Of a stretch of DNA of 64,000 nucleotides, positions 1 to 10,666 are shown piece by piece. The translations under genes and the position numbers were made by a program. The notes below the pieces were generated by a model, which searched no databases, was not told the origin of the DNA, and saw only the letters and a program-made list of their open reading frames with translations. Origin of the DNA: Caenorhabditis remanei (taxonomy: Eukaryota > Nematoda > Chromadorea > Rhabditida > Rhabditidae); contig NC_071330.1 of NCBI RefSeq assembly GCF_010183535.1, forward strand, positions 17,031,717 to 17,095,716, read 5' to 3'. Each line of letters begins with the position of its first letter. Positions within the stretch are counted from its first letter, which is position 1.

Positions 1-425
1 TACATCCAAAATCTTCAAAAAGGCAGAACTCGCGGAGATTTACATTTTGGTATAATTTTCAGCTCATAATATTCATTTTAAAGCGAGTTAAAGCTCGTAA
101 AAGTGTGTTAGGCTTAGTTTTATCTTTATTGGATACGACTAAGACGGTCTTTTCCCCAGACACCAAACGTAGACTATGACAGGTGTCTCATAGGAACGTC
201 TGAAAATTTCCTAGACAAGGAACTGAAAATTTCTCAGAAATTAGATGAATCAAGCAGGAGCCACACCTAATTCCCTATTCGAACCCGTCAATCTAATCGC
301 CCCCTCCCCAGAAAAAATTCAGTCTCCTCACTTTCTCAGAATTCTTTATTCCTCCTCCCCTCGAGTTAGTAGGCAACCTGGCTGTCGCACCTCCGACGCG
401 TTTCCCCAAACATGTCTTATTCCAG

Positions 426-2605
426 AACTCGATGGCCAACGAGGAGACGTCAACCGATGCGCTCCGCTCGTTTTCCAAAACGTCCGTCCTATTTGTGTCT
501 ATCTCATTTATTATTTTGATGGTTATTTCCTTAGCTTGGCTTGTTTTTTATTATGTTCAAAGGTTCCGCTATGCCCATGCCAAGGATCGACTTCAGAGAA
601 GGTATAGGTTGGAACATTTTTCTATTATTTTTGGTTTTTTCCCACAATTTTAACAATTTTTAAAATAATTTTCAGATTATTCAACGCGGCGAGAAAAGCG
701 TTGACCAGAATACCGACGATGACTATTACACCTGGAATGAATCAGGAGCTGCAGTCGGATTGTGCAGTGTGTTTGGATCCGTATCAATTGCAGGATGTTA
801 TTCGGTTATTGCCTTGCAAGTGAGTTTGAAGGAAGGAAAACTACAGTAGGCTCGTTTAAAGGCTCATAGACCTTAAAAATGCGCCACACCAAACCTAGTT
901 AATATTTTTTATAACAAAATTTGAACAATTCCAGTTGTTTTGGATGTAAAACCAACAGAATCGAGTGAAAATCCAAAAAGTTAAAGATTTTCGAAAGTTT
1001 TCGAAAATAGTTGAGCTTCAAAACCAAAGTAGGGTCTATGCGCCTTTAAGCTTGATTACTATAGTTTTTGTGACAAGATCCTATTAAAGGGGATCAGTTC
1101 TGAGACGTTCTTATGAGCCTTTAAACCGGATAACTGGAAATTTCGTGGCAAGACCCTAACCAGAATAATTCCAGACATATCTACCACAAATCATGTATCG
1201 ACCCATGGCTCCTGGAGCATCGTACGTGTCCAATGTGCAAAAACGACATTCTGAAACATTTTGGATACTGGAACGAGATCCGAAACGACATCCAACTCCC
1301 AGCCAACACCCGAGGAATGATTCCAGACGACTTCACGATTCGTTTAGAACTCGGTGACCGAGATGATCACGATCATGTTCACTCTCCAGACGACGCGATG
1401 TCTCCAGAAGTGCATTCAGAATCTTCAGACTCTCAAGGATTCTCATTCGACCATTCAGAGCATACAGAGACATTCGGCTTCTCCACACCGTCCGTACCTC
1501 CACAGCTAGTGTTGAACGCGTCGAATGCAAAGTCATTCGTGATGCCAATGTCATCGAGATCCAACTTGAATTCTTCCGATCAGTGCCGTCCTCAAACTTC
1601 AATCGCCAACAATTTCCGATCGGCGAGAAATGCGAGAGAGCATCGTGCCAGTTTGCATGAGATTTCAACGGCCGCTCAGAGACCACAGACCTCGTTGCCA
1701 GGACAGATTGTTAACTTGGTTCAGGTAAGAAATATCGAAAAATTGATTAAAAATTTGAAATCTGCGTAAAAAATGGTTTCTGGGTACTGTTGGTTCGGCA
1801 CCCAAAATACCCCAAATTTTCTTTAAAAATACCGAAACTCTAACTCACCCAGGAGTTATCGGAGTCAACAAAACTAAAAAATTTGGTTTTTGAGGTTATA
1901 AGATTCAAAATGAGTTCAATATTGCCCACATCCCGATTTTGGCCCAAACACGCGACGCGACCGTGTCGCACTCCCCTCAAAATTCAAAGTCAAGTCTATA
2001 TGGGGCTCATTTTGAAGCTAAAGATGTGGAAAACTCAAATTTTGTAGTTTCCAGGCCATTTGTTCTTAAAATTTTGGGAATTTTTGGAATTTCGTGAATT
2101 TTCGAAAATCTGAAAATTACAAAATGTGCTATAACTCGGTTGGATTTAGACTAAAAACCAAATTTTTTAAATTTCTGGAATCAGCTCATCAAAACGCTTC
2201 AAATGAGTATAATCATGGCTATGTTCTGAAATTTTTGAAAAATGGGACCGTTTGGGTCAAAAATCAAAGTTATCCGAAATATGACATGATTATACTCATT
2301 TGAACCGTCATGTTGTGCTGATTTCAAAAATTAATGTTTTATGGGTTCTGCAGCGATTCTGTGGTCGTTTTTGCGACAAAACTTTTTTCGAAATATTTCG
2401 AAAATCTTTAACTTTTTAAGTGTAAATTTTTTTATTCCAGGTAAAATCCCGCTCCGCGTCAATCACCCGTTCGGCAGCCACAATTCGAAAGGAGAGTCTC
2501 CCAACACCCATTGAGATCACAACAACTACAGTAATCCCCTCCACGTCATCGTCCTCGGGGACTACAATGACAACTGCCACCTCGTCGAATAGCCATGTGA
2601 TTTAG
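426..2605 (+). CDS. Goliath/RNF150-type transmembrane RING-H2 E3 ubiquitin ligase (3' part of gene)
   Basis: Exons 426-601, 676-819, 1175-1724 and 2441-2605 give 344 in-frame residues ending at TAG 2603-2605. The first visible exon follows an acceptor at 424-425, so upstream exons, expected to encode the signal peptide and PA domain of this family, lie outside the window. Visible order: one transmembrane helix ([21 protein letters not shown]), a basic juxtamembrane stretch ([15 protein letters not shown]), then a RING-H2 with ligands in [22 protein letters not shown] and HRTCPMCK, followed by a long Ser/Thr/His-rich tail without a recognised domain. Goliath-family ligases sit in endosomal or secretory membranes and ubiquitinate membrane cargo, the RING recruiting the E2. 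It is probably the ortholog of C. elegans H10E21.5, from memory. ATG 432 could start a short form lacking the PA domain. Identity is secure; exact ortholog is not. Confidence 0.9.
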
Positions 2606-2750
2606 ATTTATTATTTTCTCCCGGTTTTAATATCATTTTTGTATGTATTTTTGTCAGTTTTTTTGGAATTTGACGGGTTGCTCATCTTCTTTTTCTTTTG
2701 TACCTTTTTCCTCCTGTCTCTCGCTATATTTTATGATCTCATAGAATGAA

Positions 2751-2764
2751 TTTATTTGATTAAA
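2751..2764. terminator. Overlapping convergent poly(A) signals
   Basis: AATAAA on the minus strand (TTTATT at 2751-2756) serves the lectin gene, and ATTAAA at 2759-2764 on the plus strand fits the RING gene. Only 168 bp separate the two stop codons, so the 3' UTRs probably overlap. Confidence 0.5.
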
Positions 2765-2773
2765 AACATATTG

Positions 2774-5620
2774 TTAATGACATTTCAACGCACTAACCAA
2801 ATTATTGATGTCTACATTGGTGAACTTGTTAGAGACAGGCACATTTTGAACACCGTCTGGGATTCCGGGCATTTGAGCGCCATTCAAGGAAACCACGACA
2901 ACTTCATCAAACTTTGGGAATGGGTTGAATAGAGATGGAACATTTGTGAAATCTTTCCGTGCTGTTAGGAAGACAAGAGTCGTGTACCCAATGTCATCCA
3001 TTGATGGCGACCATTGGAATCGTTGGGCTCCGGTGATGGCGCTGAAATTATATATTATATATGAGTTGAAAGGGTGTTACAGTACCGCTCAGAAGGTTAT
3101 CAACTTTGGATGTTTTAGTGGAAACGCACCAACTTTGACAGTGTATTTCGTTATCACGTGATTGTCTTACAACTTTTATTTTGTATGGGCTCCAGGCTTG
3201 GTCGGAGTCGGAGAATCGGATAATCCGATTCTCCGACTTTTTTCGGAGAATTTCTCCGACGGATAATTCTCCGACTTTTTTTTTCGGAGAAATTATCCGT
3301 CGGATAAATCTCCGACTTTTCATTTCGGAGAAATTATCCGTCGGATAATTCTCCGACTTTTCATTTCGGAGAAATTCTCCGAAATTCTCCGATTCTCGGA
3401 AAAAAAAGTCGGAGAATTTCGGAGAATACCGGAGACGACGACACTCAAAACCCTGTTTTTGTTGTATTTTCACTGGCAAAAGCTTTGAATGATGATTAAA
3501 CATGTTTTAGAAAGGTGAATTCTGAAAAACGCAACAGAAAATACGTTTCAGAAGCATTTTTGGGAACATTTTTGGATTCTCCGAAATTATCCGAAATTCT
3601 CCGATTCTCCGAGAAAAAAAGTCGGAGAAAATTTCGGATATCCGATTCTCCGAGTTTTTTTTTCGGAGAAAAAGTCGGATATCCGATTCTCCGACTTTTT
3701 TTTTCGGAGAAAATTTCGATTCTCCGATTCTCCGAAAATTTTTCTCCGACCAAACCTGATGGGCTCGATAGAACAAAAATATCACATTTTTTTGTAGTTG
3801 ACTATTTTTTGTAGGGGCACGGATCTTGAAAGTTATAGGTTGTCAAAGTAATGTATTCCTGAAACCGACTAATTTCAGCGCAAGTTGGCGAAATTTTGGA
3901 GCTTTTCACTTTGACATCCTGTGACTTTTAAAATAGTATTCCTACAATAAAACGGTCAACTACAAAAATTATGTGCTATTTTTGCTCTTTCCAACCCATA
4001 CACAACAAAATTCGTCGCACAATCAGGCGATACCGAATCTCTATACTCTTCAAATGTCGTGTAAGTTTCAGCTTGGTTAGTGTTAGTGAGCAACCTAATT
4101 TACTAAACCATGACTTGCAGGCGTTATGACCTTCAAAACAATTAAAAATTTGAAAAATTCCTAGATTTTTGTGAGACAGACCGACTACTGAATAAGCTTA
4201 CATAGTTAAACTCAGATTTTGATATCTAGAAACGCGTCCAAGACGCGCCAGACGTTTCGTTAACATTACATCCCGTGAGCCCGTAGAGATATGAGTCGTG
4301 ACATATATCATTGGAAAGCTGAGAAAACGCTGATTTCAAATATTGATTCACTTTTTCCCCTCGAGGCCTGGTATTCGAGAAAAACGAAGTCAAAATACCA
4401 AAACCCTGGGCAAAAACTGAATATATATTTGAAATAAGGATTTTCTCGGCGTTCCAATGATATAAGTCGCAACCCATATCAGCTTTTTTCAGATATAAAA
4501 AAACTCACTCCGTAATATTATAAGCCAAATCAGTGTGTCCATCATCCCACACATTCCCTGCTAACAAATTATCAAATTGTCGTTGACTCCAAGCGGCGCT
4601 ATGATCGAATTGTTGGTCGTATTTCGCTGAATTCCTTCGCCGTTTTAATAAACTGTATCCATAAAACTTACTGTATCCATAAAACGAGACACTCATATAG
4701 AACGTGCACACGTTTCCATTAGACGATGGGTTAGCAAACAGAGAATCTGTCACAGCTCGGATAAATTCTCGTTCCATGTTATAGAAATTGAGTGCATTCG
4801 GATCGGTATTCGGGTCACCAATTGACTCGGAGTCCGCCATAAATTTGATCATGTTCTCCTCTTTTCTGGCGGGGCGTGTCGTTGTTTTTGGTGCTGGAAG
4901 AATGCTGGATTAACACGACACACGTGATACAACCGCGCTCTACCGAACCTAATGAAAATTGCGTGCAAAATTAAAAGAATCAGAGAAAAACAGCCATCCC
5001 TAAAGGGGTAAGAACTGTGCCAAGCTTATAAAAACTACTTACGGATCGTTGGCACCGTTGGTGCACCCTGTGCCACTCCATAGCAGAAGAATGGGTAAGC
5101 CTTCGCACAATCTTGTGCTTGCCACCGCCCGTCTGACTCCCTCATGGCTCCACAGTAACCTTGGGTAGAGTCTGGCGCCCAATTCACAAAATTCAGATCA
5201 CTTCCATCAATCCATTGCCACGTGCCGTCTGCTGTCATATCAGTGAGCCCGAGCCAGAAATAGTTGGCGAAGACGTTCGAGTGGCTGGAGAGGTCTAGAA
5301 AATATTTTGGAAAATATAAAGTGAAAAAATCTCTTACTGTACAAAAAGCGGTTATCAATCATGGTGGGGACGGTTGCCAGGTGATAGCCACCGTAGTCGT
5401 AGCAAGCTTTTTCAGCATCGTGGAATGACAGGGCGCCTTTGTGCACCACGTAGCAGCTGGAAAAAAAATTGAACAGTTTCTGGGTTACTGCAGCTTTAAA
5501 GCTTCAAACTCACTATCTTCCACTGGGATCCAGCTTTTCTTCTCCAGGACATACTACCGCTGCCAATAGACCGTTAGAAAAAAGAGCCAATAGTGAAAAC
5601 GAGAAAATCAAACTATGCAT
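2774..5620 (-). CDS. Secreted C-type lectin-like protein with VWA-like C-terminal domain (clec family)
   Basis: Exons on the minus strand: 5620-5514, 5456-5338, 5294-5043, 4893-4509 and 3041-2774, 376 residues. The start at 5620 gives a signal peptide (MHSLIFSFSLLALFSNGLLA). Residues about 24-155 form a C-type lectin domain with the usual cysteines (VVCPG, RYCYV, KACYDY, GYCGAM, AQDCAK, FFCYG) and the WLGL and WQWID motifs. The classical EPN or QPD sugar-selecting triplet is not seen (NWAPDS instead), so calcium-dependent sugar binding is doubtful. A Thr/Pro/Lys linker (PPKTTTRPARK) precedes a region ending in YTTLVFLTARKDF and DEVVVVSLNG, which resembles the VWA part of worm clec proteins. 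Such proteins are typically intestinal and linked to immunity. Introns 1 to 3 are 45-150 bp, but the last is about 1.47 kb and filled with foldback elements. Confidence 0.85.
3193..3759. repeat. Foldback element of GGAGAA/TTCTCC units in lectin intron 4
   Basis: Two blocks (about 3200-3435 and 3574-3745) consist almost wholly of alternating GTCGGAGAA and its complement TTCTCCGAC, joined by A/T runs and ATTATCCG variants. They flank an ordinary spacer. The outer ends are inverted copies of TGGTCGGAG (3199) and CTCCGACCA (3743). The many short self-complementary units could fold extensively. Long open frames seen here simply read through the repeat. Confidence 0.75.
3762..4010. repeat. Foldback element, family B (TTTTTGTAGTTGAC ends)
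   Basis: The left arm contains TTTTTTGTAGTTGAC near 3790 and the right arm its complement GGTCAACTACAAAAA near 3955. Related copies lie at 13573-13884, 31600-31925 and 43535-43935, with a fragment at 14285-14430. It lies in the same lectin intron, immediately behind the TCCGAC element. Confidence 0.65.
4288..4480. repeat. Foldback element, family D (AAGCTGAGAAAACGCTGAT)
   Basis: The arm from 4288 (GTGACATATATCATTGGAAA and onward) recurs inverted up to 4480. A full-length relative is at 31288-31560, and single arms are at about 20668-20745 and 21474-21575. It carries the shared central strings CCTGGTATTCGAGAAAAAC and GAATATATATTTG. Confidence 0.65.
4905..5035. repeat. TIR element, family E (ACCGCGCTCTACCG), in lectin intron 3
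   Basis: The element runs from TTAACACGACACACG to AAGAACTGTGCCAAGCTTA and fills nearly the whole 149 bp intron. Relatives are at 18990-19095 and 43690-43832. The ends in the other copies read TTAGC...GCTAA, which suggests a TA target and a Tc1/mariner-type MITE. The target-site call is inferred. Confidence 0.6.
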
Positions 5621-7556
5621 GATGAAGACGACTGATAAGGAAATTGGAAAATGTGTGTCTTTAAATAGGTTGCAAAAACCGGAGGAGAGTATCAAAGTAT
5701 CAGTGAGGGGCTGCCATTTAGGTGGAGAGGGAAACGGAATTTTCTGCTAACTGATAAGAAATGAAATTAAAGAATGACGAGATCAAATTTAGGTTGATCA
5801 GTTGTAAATGATGATGATGATGATTTTGAAATATATGTGTACATACCTAAAGGTCACTACTTAAAGCTCTGCGGTTCCGACACAGAAAAGAATGGTGGGG
5901 GATGTCAATAACACAGAGAAAATCTTCCGTTTTTGGGAGTTTTGATAATAATTTAATTAATAACATAGAAAATATCCTAATTTTAGAAAAATTAATCATT
6001 TTTTGAGTCTCCAAAAAATTTTAATGAGATAACGTGTTGTGGGAGACAAAACAATAGAATAAACAGGGAGAAATAAGAAAGACCTCCTTATAGGAAGGAA
6101 TGAGGGGAGAATGACTGAGTACTGGTCAACTAGCAGATGTGTGCAGGGCGAAGCCTACTGGCAGTGACCGGTGTGATTCCTCAAGGAGATCAACTGGCAG
6201 ATGGTATTATGTGAAGAAAAATGGGCTCAATAGGCAAAGAATGGTCCCAAAATTTTTGGGTGTCACAAATTTCAGAACTGAATGGTCTCAACCGCAAAGA
6301 ATGGTCCCTCAAAATTGACTCAAATTTTCAAATTCTTTGGCTGATTTTTGGCTGAAGGTGTGAGGCTGAAGACGTGGGAGAGAACTTTTGTGTTACTTAA
6401 CCTTTTTCTTAGGATTAGGTTTCTTAGAAATTTGGGAAAAAAAATTGACAAAAACTATTAATTTGTCAATTTTTTTTTCGAATTTCCAAGAAACCTAAGC
6501 CTAAGAGAATAGTGAAAAGTGGTCCCTCACAAGAATCACACTCATTGTGTAAGCTTTGTCCCTCTTTCAGCACACGATTCGGAATCCCCCAAAAAAAATT
6601 TTTGTGTCAGGTGGCCACGGGCCCTTCCTAAACCTAGGTAAAAAGGCGCGTGAAAATTAGTTTTGCTGAAAAACTTTAAAATTTTGAGTTGGGACCATTC
6701 TTTGCGGTTGGGACCATTCTTTGCCTATTGAGCCGAAAAATGTCCCAGACAATATACCGAAAGAGAAAATGTGTGAATTAATAGGCATGTTTACATGTTT
6801 ACATTGGATAAAGACACCGATTATTTACTTGAAGTACCGCAGTAGGAATAAATAATAGGGGTCAGGAAAAAGTAACTTTTCAAGAAACGAAAAACAAAAC
6901 AAAAACTACTAGAAAACGAAAACTAGAGAATCTCATATGAAAGTTCTGAATTTATTTCACTCAAGTTCTGACAGGATCCATAAAACATTGATTTTCTAAA
7001 TCAGCGCAATAAGACGGTTCAGAAAAGTATAATCATGCCATATTTCGGACAACTTGGATTTTTAACCAAAAACGGTCCCATTTTTCAAAATTTTTCAAAG
7101 TTTCACTTTAGTTCATTTATGACTCGAGCTTTTAATGAGTTGTTTTTGATATGATCTAGAGGGGACGTATGATTAGTAGAATGAGAAAAAGGGGAAAGAA
7201 GAGAACGACTGTCTACCACGGAGTAATGTCGGACATATGGCAGTAGTCTATTCCTAAAGACCTGTAGGGGCGGGGCTTATGTGTTTCTGAGTGTCCATCT
7301 GTCCAGAATGGTTTGAATCATTAAAGTTAATTATTTTGCTATCTGACTTTACTCAGCCTTTTTTCTCATTAAGAGCAAGATTTAAGCTTATGTAGGCCCA
7401 GAAAATACTTTTTAATCTCAAAAAAGTTGGTTTTCCTGACATTATTTGAAAATCTTCATCAGCAAATTCAAGTTACTCTTAGCCTTATCATTTTGTCACC
7501 TTTGTGATGGAACTTACTCAAAAAAACTATCAATTTTCAGCTCTATACCGTCCACA
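5621..7556. other. Intergenic, lectin gene to first paralog; contains a foldback element
   Basis: No convincing coding exon. It holds the upstream region of the minus-strand lectin gene, a short GATGAT microsatellite near 5813, the foldback element at 6225-6738, and a single arm of the AGTATAATCATG family near 7015-7045. A 5' UTR intron or trans-splice acceptor (CAATTTTCAG) ends at 7540. Confidence 0.6.
6225..6738. repeat. Foldback (MITE-like) element, about 510 bp
   Basis: The left end (GGGCTCAATAGGCAAAGAAT, 6221 on) recurs inverted at the right end (CTTTGCCTATTGAGCC, about 6720-6735). Inside lies a second inverted pair, TAGGTTTCTTAGAAATT near 6415 and AATTTCCAAGAAACCTA near 6480. The arms also carry a doubled AAAGAATGGTCCC motif. 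There is no coding capacity. Confidence 0.75.
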
Positions 7557-8235
7557 ATGGCCTTCCAGCACAACATGGTCCCTCCAACAGCCCAATATGG
7601 CACCAAGAGACAAAAGAAAGTGGTGTGTGAGTTTCCCGTAGCCGCGATTCGTGTGCGAATCCGGGAAGGTACGGTAGACCACATTTTGGAGAAGCACAGT
7701 AAGGATTTCGATTTCGCGATCGATGGAGAAAGTAAGTTCTTATCTATTTAAAGTCCCCTATTTCCAAATTTCAGCTTACCCACCGATGATCGAGTACAAA
7801 GTGTCGAAGTACATCCAAGAGATCATCAGCACGTCCTCTCAAGTCTTCCTCTCAGTTGCGAGGAGTACACGTGCTGACTCGATCATGATGTACTTCAGAA
7901 GGCCACAGGACAAGATGCATCACTGCTTCCCACTGGCCTATGAAGAGGACAATTGCTACCGGATAAGCACCGGTTACAAGAAGCGGTTTGATGAGGAGTC
8001 CTTCTCCGGGACATGGGTGCAATGTGGAAGTCAAGCAGTGGTTGACTACTGGCCTGGGATGATGGGAGTCTTTACGAGAGGGAGCGTGGCGGACAGCGGG
8101 CACTACTGGAATATACATGGTCGTCCGATGCAGCAACAGCAACCTATGGTATACCCTGTCCCTCTTCAACCCATTTACCTTGTTCCCATGAAAATTTCAT
8201 ATGTCTCACACCAAGAACTTGTTTGTGTACAGTAA
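7557..8235 (+). CDS. Unrecognised nematode protein, paralog 1 of 2 (211 aa)
   Basis: Exons 7557-7731 and 7775-8235. ATG 7557 lies 17 bp behind an acceptor at 7539-7540, the typical Caenorhabditis layout for a trans-spliced or UTR-spliced start. There is no signal peptide or membrane helix. The conserved core, shared with the next gene, runs from RIREGTVDHILEKHSKDF through an Ile/Tyr-rich helix (YIQEII) and a segment with MMYFRRPQDKMHHCF to NCYRISTGYKKRF. The C-terminus is Gln/Pro-rich (MQQQQPMVYPVP). I do not recognise the family. The HILEKH motif followed by a helix and a two-strand segment is vaguely like BECR-fold nucleases (see findings), but that is inference only. AATAAA at 8419-8424 is a probable poly(A) signal. 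Confidence 0.8.
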
Positions 8236-8639
8236 TACTTCTTTTCCTACTTTTTTTGTTATTTTTTAATTTTTTGTACTTTTTCCTTTGTCTATTTCTA
8301 ATCTCCATTGTATGTCATATGTTATCATGTTTTCGTTACTAATTTATCATATTCTATGATTTGTCCTATTACTAGTTTTGTACCATACTTTGTATTTTTG
8401 TACTTTTTTCAAGTTGCTAATAAAAAATTTATAAAATCTCAAAGCCATCTGTCATTTTCACAGATATTTACAATATGTTCCAAGATAGAGCGTCTCAGAT
8501 CATTCCCACGATTACAGTATGTACCAAGTAGGACCTCGTGAGAACAGTGCTCTCCGTCTCAATGTGAAGACGATTACAGTAGGTGTTTATAGGTAGTGCG
8601 AGTCCTTCTGAATGCGTTTTAGTTTCTCATTTTCCTTTA

Positions 8640-9300
8640 AGGTAGTCTTTTAGCGAAAGGTGATGGTGATTTTTTGAATTTTATTACACATAGAGATTAA
8701 GTTATTTTGAATCTGATGCACTTTATCGTTTGTCGATATCTCTTCTAGAAAAAAATTAATAACTTTTTTTTTAAATTTGAGAATGACGGTCTACATTTTC
8801 GATAAAGTTAAACTTTGATTACTCCGTTAATTTGTGATTATTTTTTCTTAAATTTAGCACAAATACAGATTAAATGATGTTACATCTGAACCATTTTACC
8901 GTTTGTCGATATCGCTTTTAGAAAAAAAGTTATAGCATTGTTTTCATTTTAAGCCTGACGATCTTCGTATTTCAACATGTCAATTGCAGTATCTCAGTTA
9001 ATTTGATATCATTTTCTTTTAAATTTGACGCAAATACAGATTGAAATATGTTAAATCTGTTAGACTTTACCGTTTGTAGGTATTTCGTCTCAAAAAAAAT
9101 TTTACAACTTTTTTTCGATTTTGAGTTTTTCTCACTATATGACGATACTTCCAACAATAAGCCAGCGGTATCTCAGTTAATTTCATTTTTTTTTTGAAAT
9201 TTGGCAAAAATTTAGGTTAAATTATGTTAAATGTGATACGCTTTACTGTCTGTTGATATCTTTTCTTTAAAAAAAACTTAACAGCATTTTTTCTTGGTTT
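8640..9300 (+). repeat. Tandem array, about 176 bp unit, four diverged copies
   Basis: The recurring landmark TTTACCGTTTGTCGATAT (or close variants), followed by an A-run and AACTTTTT, occurs at about 8711, 8893, 9065 and 9241, giving periods of roughly 182, 172 and 176 bp. Each unit also carries a TATCTCAGTTAATTT-like and an AAATACAGATTAAAT-like segment. The array fills most of the gap between the two paralogous genes. Confidence 0.75.
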
Positions 9301-9370
9301 TTATTAAGTCTTTTTGTTCGTTTCATTTCCCTTACACTTTTCTCCCAATTTTCAGATATATACATTCATC

Positions 9371-10390
9371 ATGGCCTTCAACGCCACCGCTAGCCAAGCC
9401 GAGGAGCAGATGTGGGTGAACACCCCACCACCAACCCATCCAAACCGTGGAAGAGCAGGATTCGGGCCGATGGAGCAGCCGTTAGCTCTGGTCCAATTCC
9501 TGATCGCAGGAATTTTGGTGAGTTTTCATTATTTCGATCTTAAAATTAGAATTCTCAAACCAATACATTTTAGGTGGTCATTCGAGAGGGAACCGTGCGG
9601 CATATTTTGGAGAAGCACGAAAAGGACTTCAAGTTTGAAATAAAGGAAATTGGTGAGTTATGATTATGAGCGGGATGTCGGCGTTGTAGGGGAAATCGAA
9701 ATTGGGAAGGAATTATGAATTTAAGAAGTTAGGAATATGATATTCAAATTCAGCACGTCGAGAGCTTTCAGAAAAGTATAATCATGCCTGTAATCCGATC
9801 ACGTTGGGTCCCACCACGAAAACTACAGTAACCCAGTGGGACCCTTGAAATTGCTGCAAACCCCCGTCATGATTATACTTTTCTGAACCGCCTGAACAAG
9901 CTAAAACTGAAAAGTTAAGTTTCACACTTTTTGTGACAAAATGAATTTTCGAATTTTCGAAAAGTTTCGAAACTCTGTAGCTTGTTCAGTTCTTAGAGTT
10001 TTCTTTATGTATTCTAGATCTTAATCGACCCCATTTTCAGAGGACTGGCCAACGAAGGAGCACATCGTGGCGACGTATATCAAGAATACGATCGTCCACG
10101 CGGAACAGCTGCTCATCACGGACGAGAGACGGTCGAAGGAGAATTCCCTGCTCATCCACATGCGGAGACCGGTGGACCGGATGTTCCACCGGTTCGTGAT
10201 CACACATGAGGCTGGAAACCTCTATAGGCTTGAGACCGCTTTCAAGTTGTATCCAGATGTGAGTCTTCTCACGGGATACATGGGAAGGTGTCTGGTACAG
10301 TATGACCATGGGGTCCAAGAGGTGTTGACTGCTGCCAAGGTGGATAGGAGGAATCTACATATTGCTAGGATTCATGGAAACTACTTGTAA
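9371..10390 (+). CDS. Unrecognised nematode protein, paralog 2 of 2 (191 aa)
   Basis: Exons 9371-9517, 9574-9652 and 10041-10390, stop TAA 10388-10390. The start lies 15 bp behind an acceptor at 9354-9355, as in the upstream paralog. The shared core reads VVIREGTVRHILEKHEKDF, then EHIVATYIKNTI, LLIHMRRPVDRMFHRF and NLYRLETAFKLY. It has an extra intron relative to paralog 1, and a Pro/Asn-rich N-terminal lead (NTPPPTHPNRGRAGFG) instead of the basic one. Both genes lie in tandem on the plus strand 1.1 kb apart, the arrangement of a local duplication. Intron 2 (9653-10040) contains a complete family A foldback element. AATAAA at 10489-10494 is the likely poly(A) signal. No function is claimed. 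Confidence 0.8.
9768..9893. repeat. Foldback element, family A (AGTATAATCATG arms)
   Basis: The arms TCAGAAAAGTATAATCATG and CATGATTATACTTTTCTGA are inverted, with GGGTCCCACCACGAAAACTA in the middle. Other full copies are at about 2184-2315 (RING intron 3), 15285-15415 (RMD intron), 17950-18075 and 40340-40485. Half copies are near 7015, 20200 and 23390. Confidence 0.8.
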
Positions 10391-10622
10391 TGATATCTCC
10401 AATATTATTGTTTTTTTTATTATGTACCTATCATGTCATTTCTTACTCTGTTACTTCATTGTATCATTTTTTAGGTTTAACAGTTCATAATAAATTAATT
10501 AAAATTTATGTCTTCTATGCTCAGATTTTCTTATCGCCATCTGTCAATGAGTCGGTTACAGTATCTACTGAGATTCCCCGCGTTCTTTTTCAGTGTCGGC
10601 ACCAAGGTTATTTTCAAAATCT

Positions 10623-10628
10623 TTTATT
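10623..10628 (-). terminator. Poly(A) signal of the helix-turn-helix gene
   Basis: AATAAA on the minus strand, about 40 bp past the stop at 10667. The convergent plus-strand gene has its own AATAAA at 10489-10494. Confidence 0.5.
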
Positions 10629-10666
10629 AACATTTAATTAATCTACTTATTATTGGGATGCAATCT

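Noticed and set aside
3048..3814. Several overlapping frames rich in SENF and RIG strings
   Set aside because: They exist in many frames on both strands because the GGAGAA/TTCTCC foldback has few stop codons; they lie inside a lectin intron.
4920..4950. tRNA A-box-like string (GGTAGAGCGCGGTT on the minus strand)
   Set aside because: No matching B box, no cloverleaf, and the string is the end of the family E TIR element.
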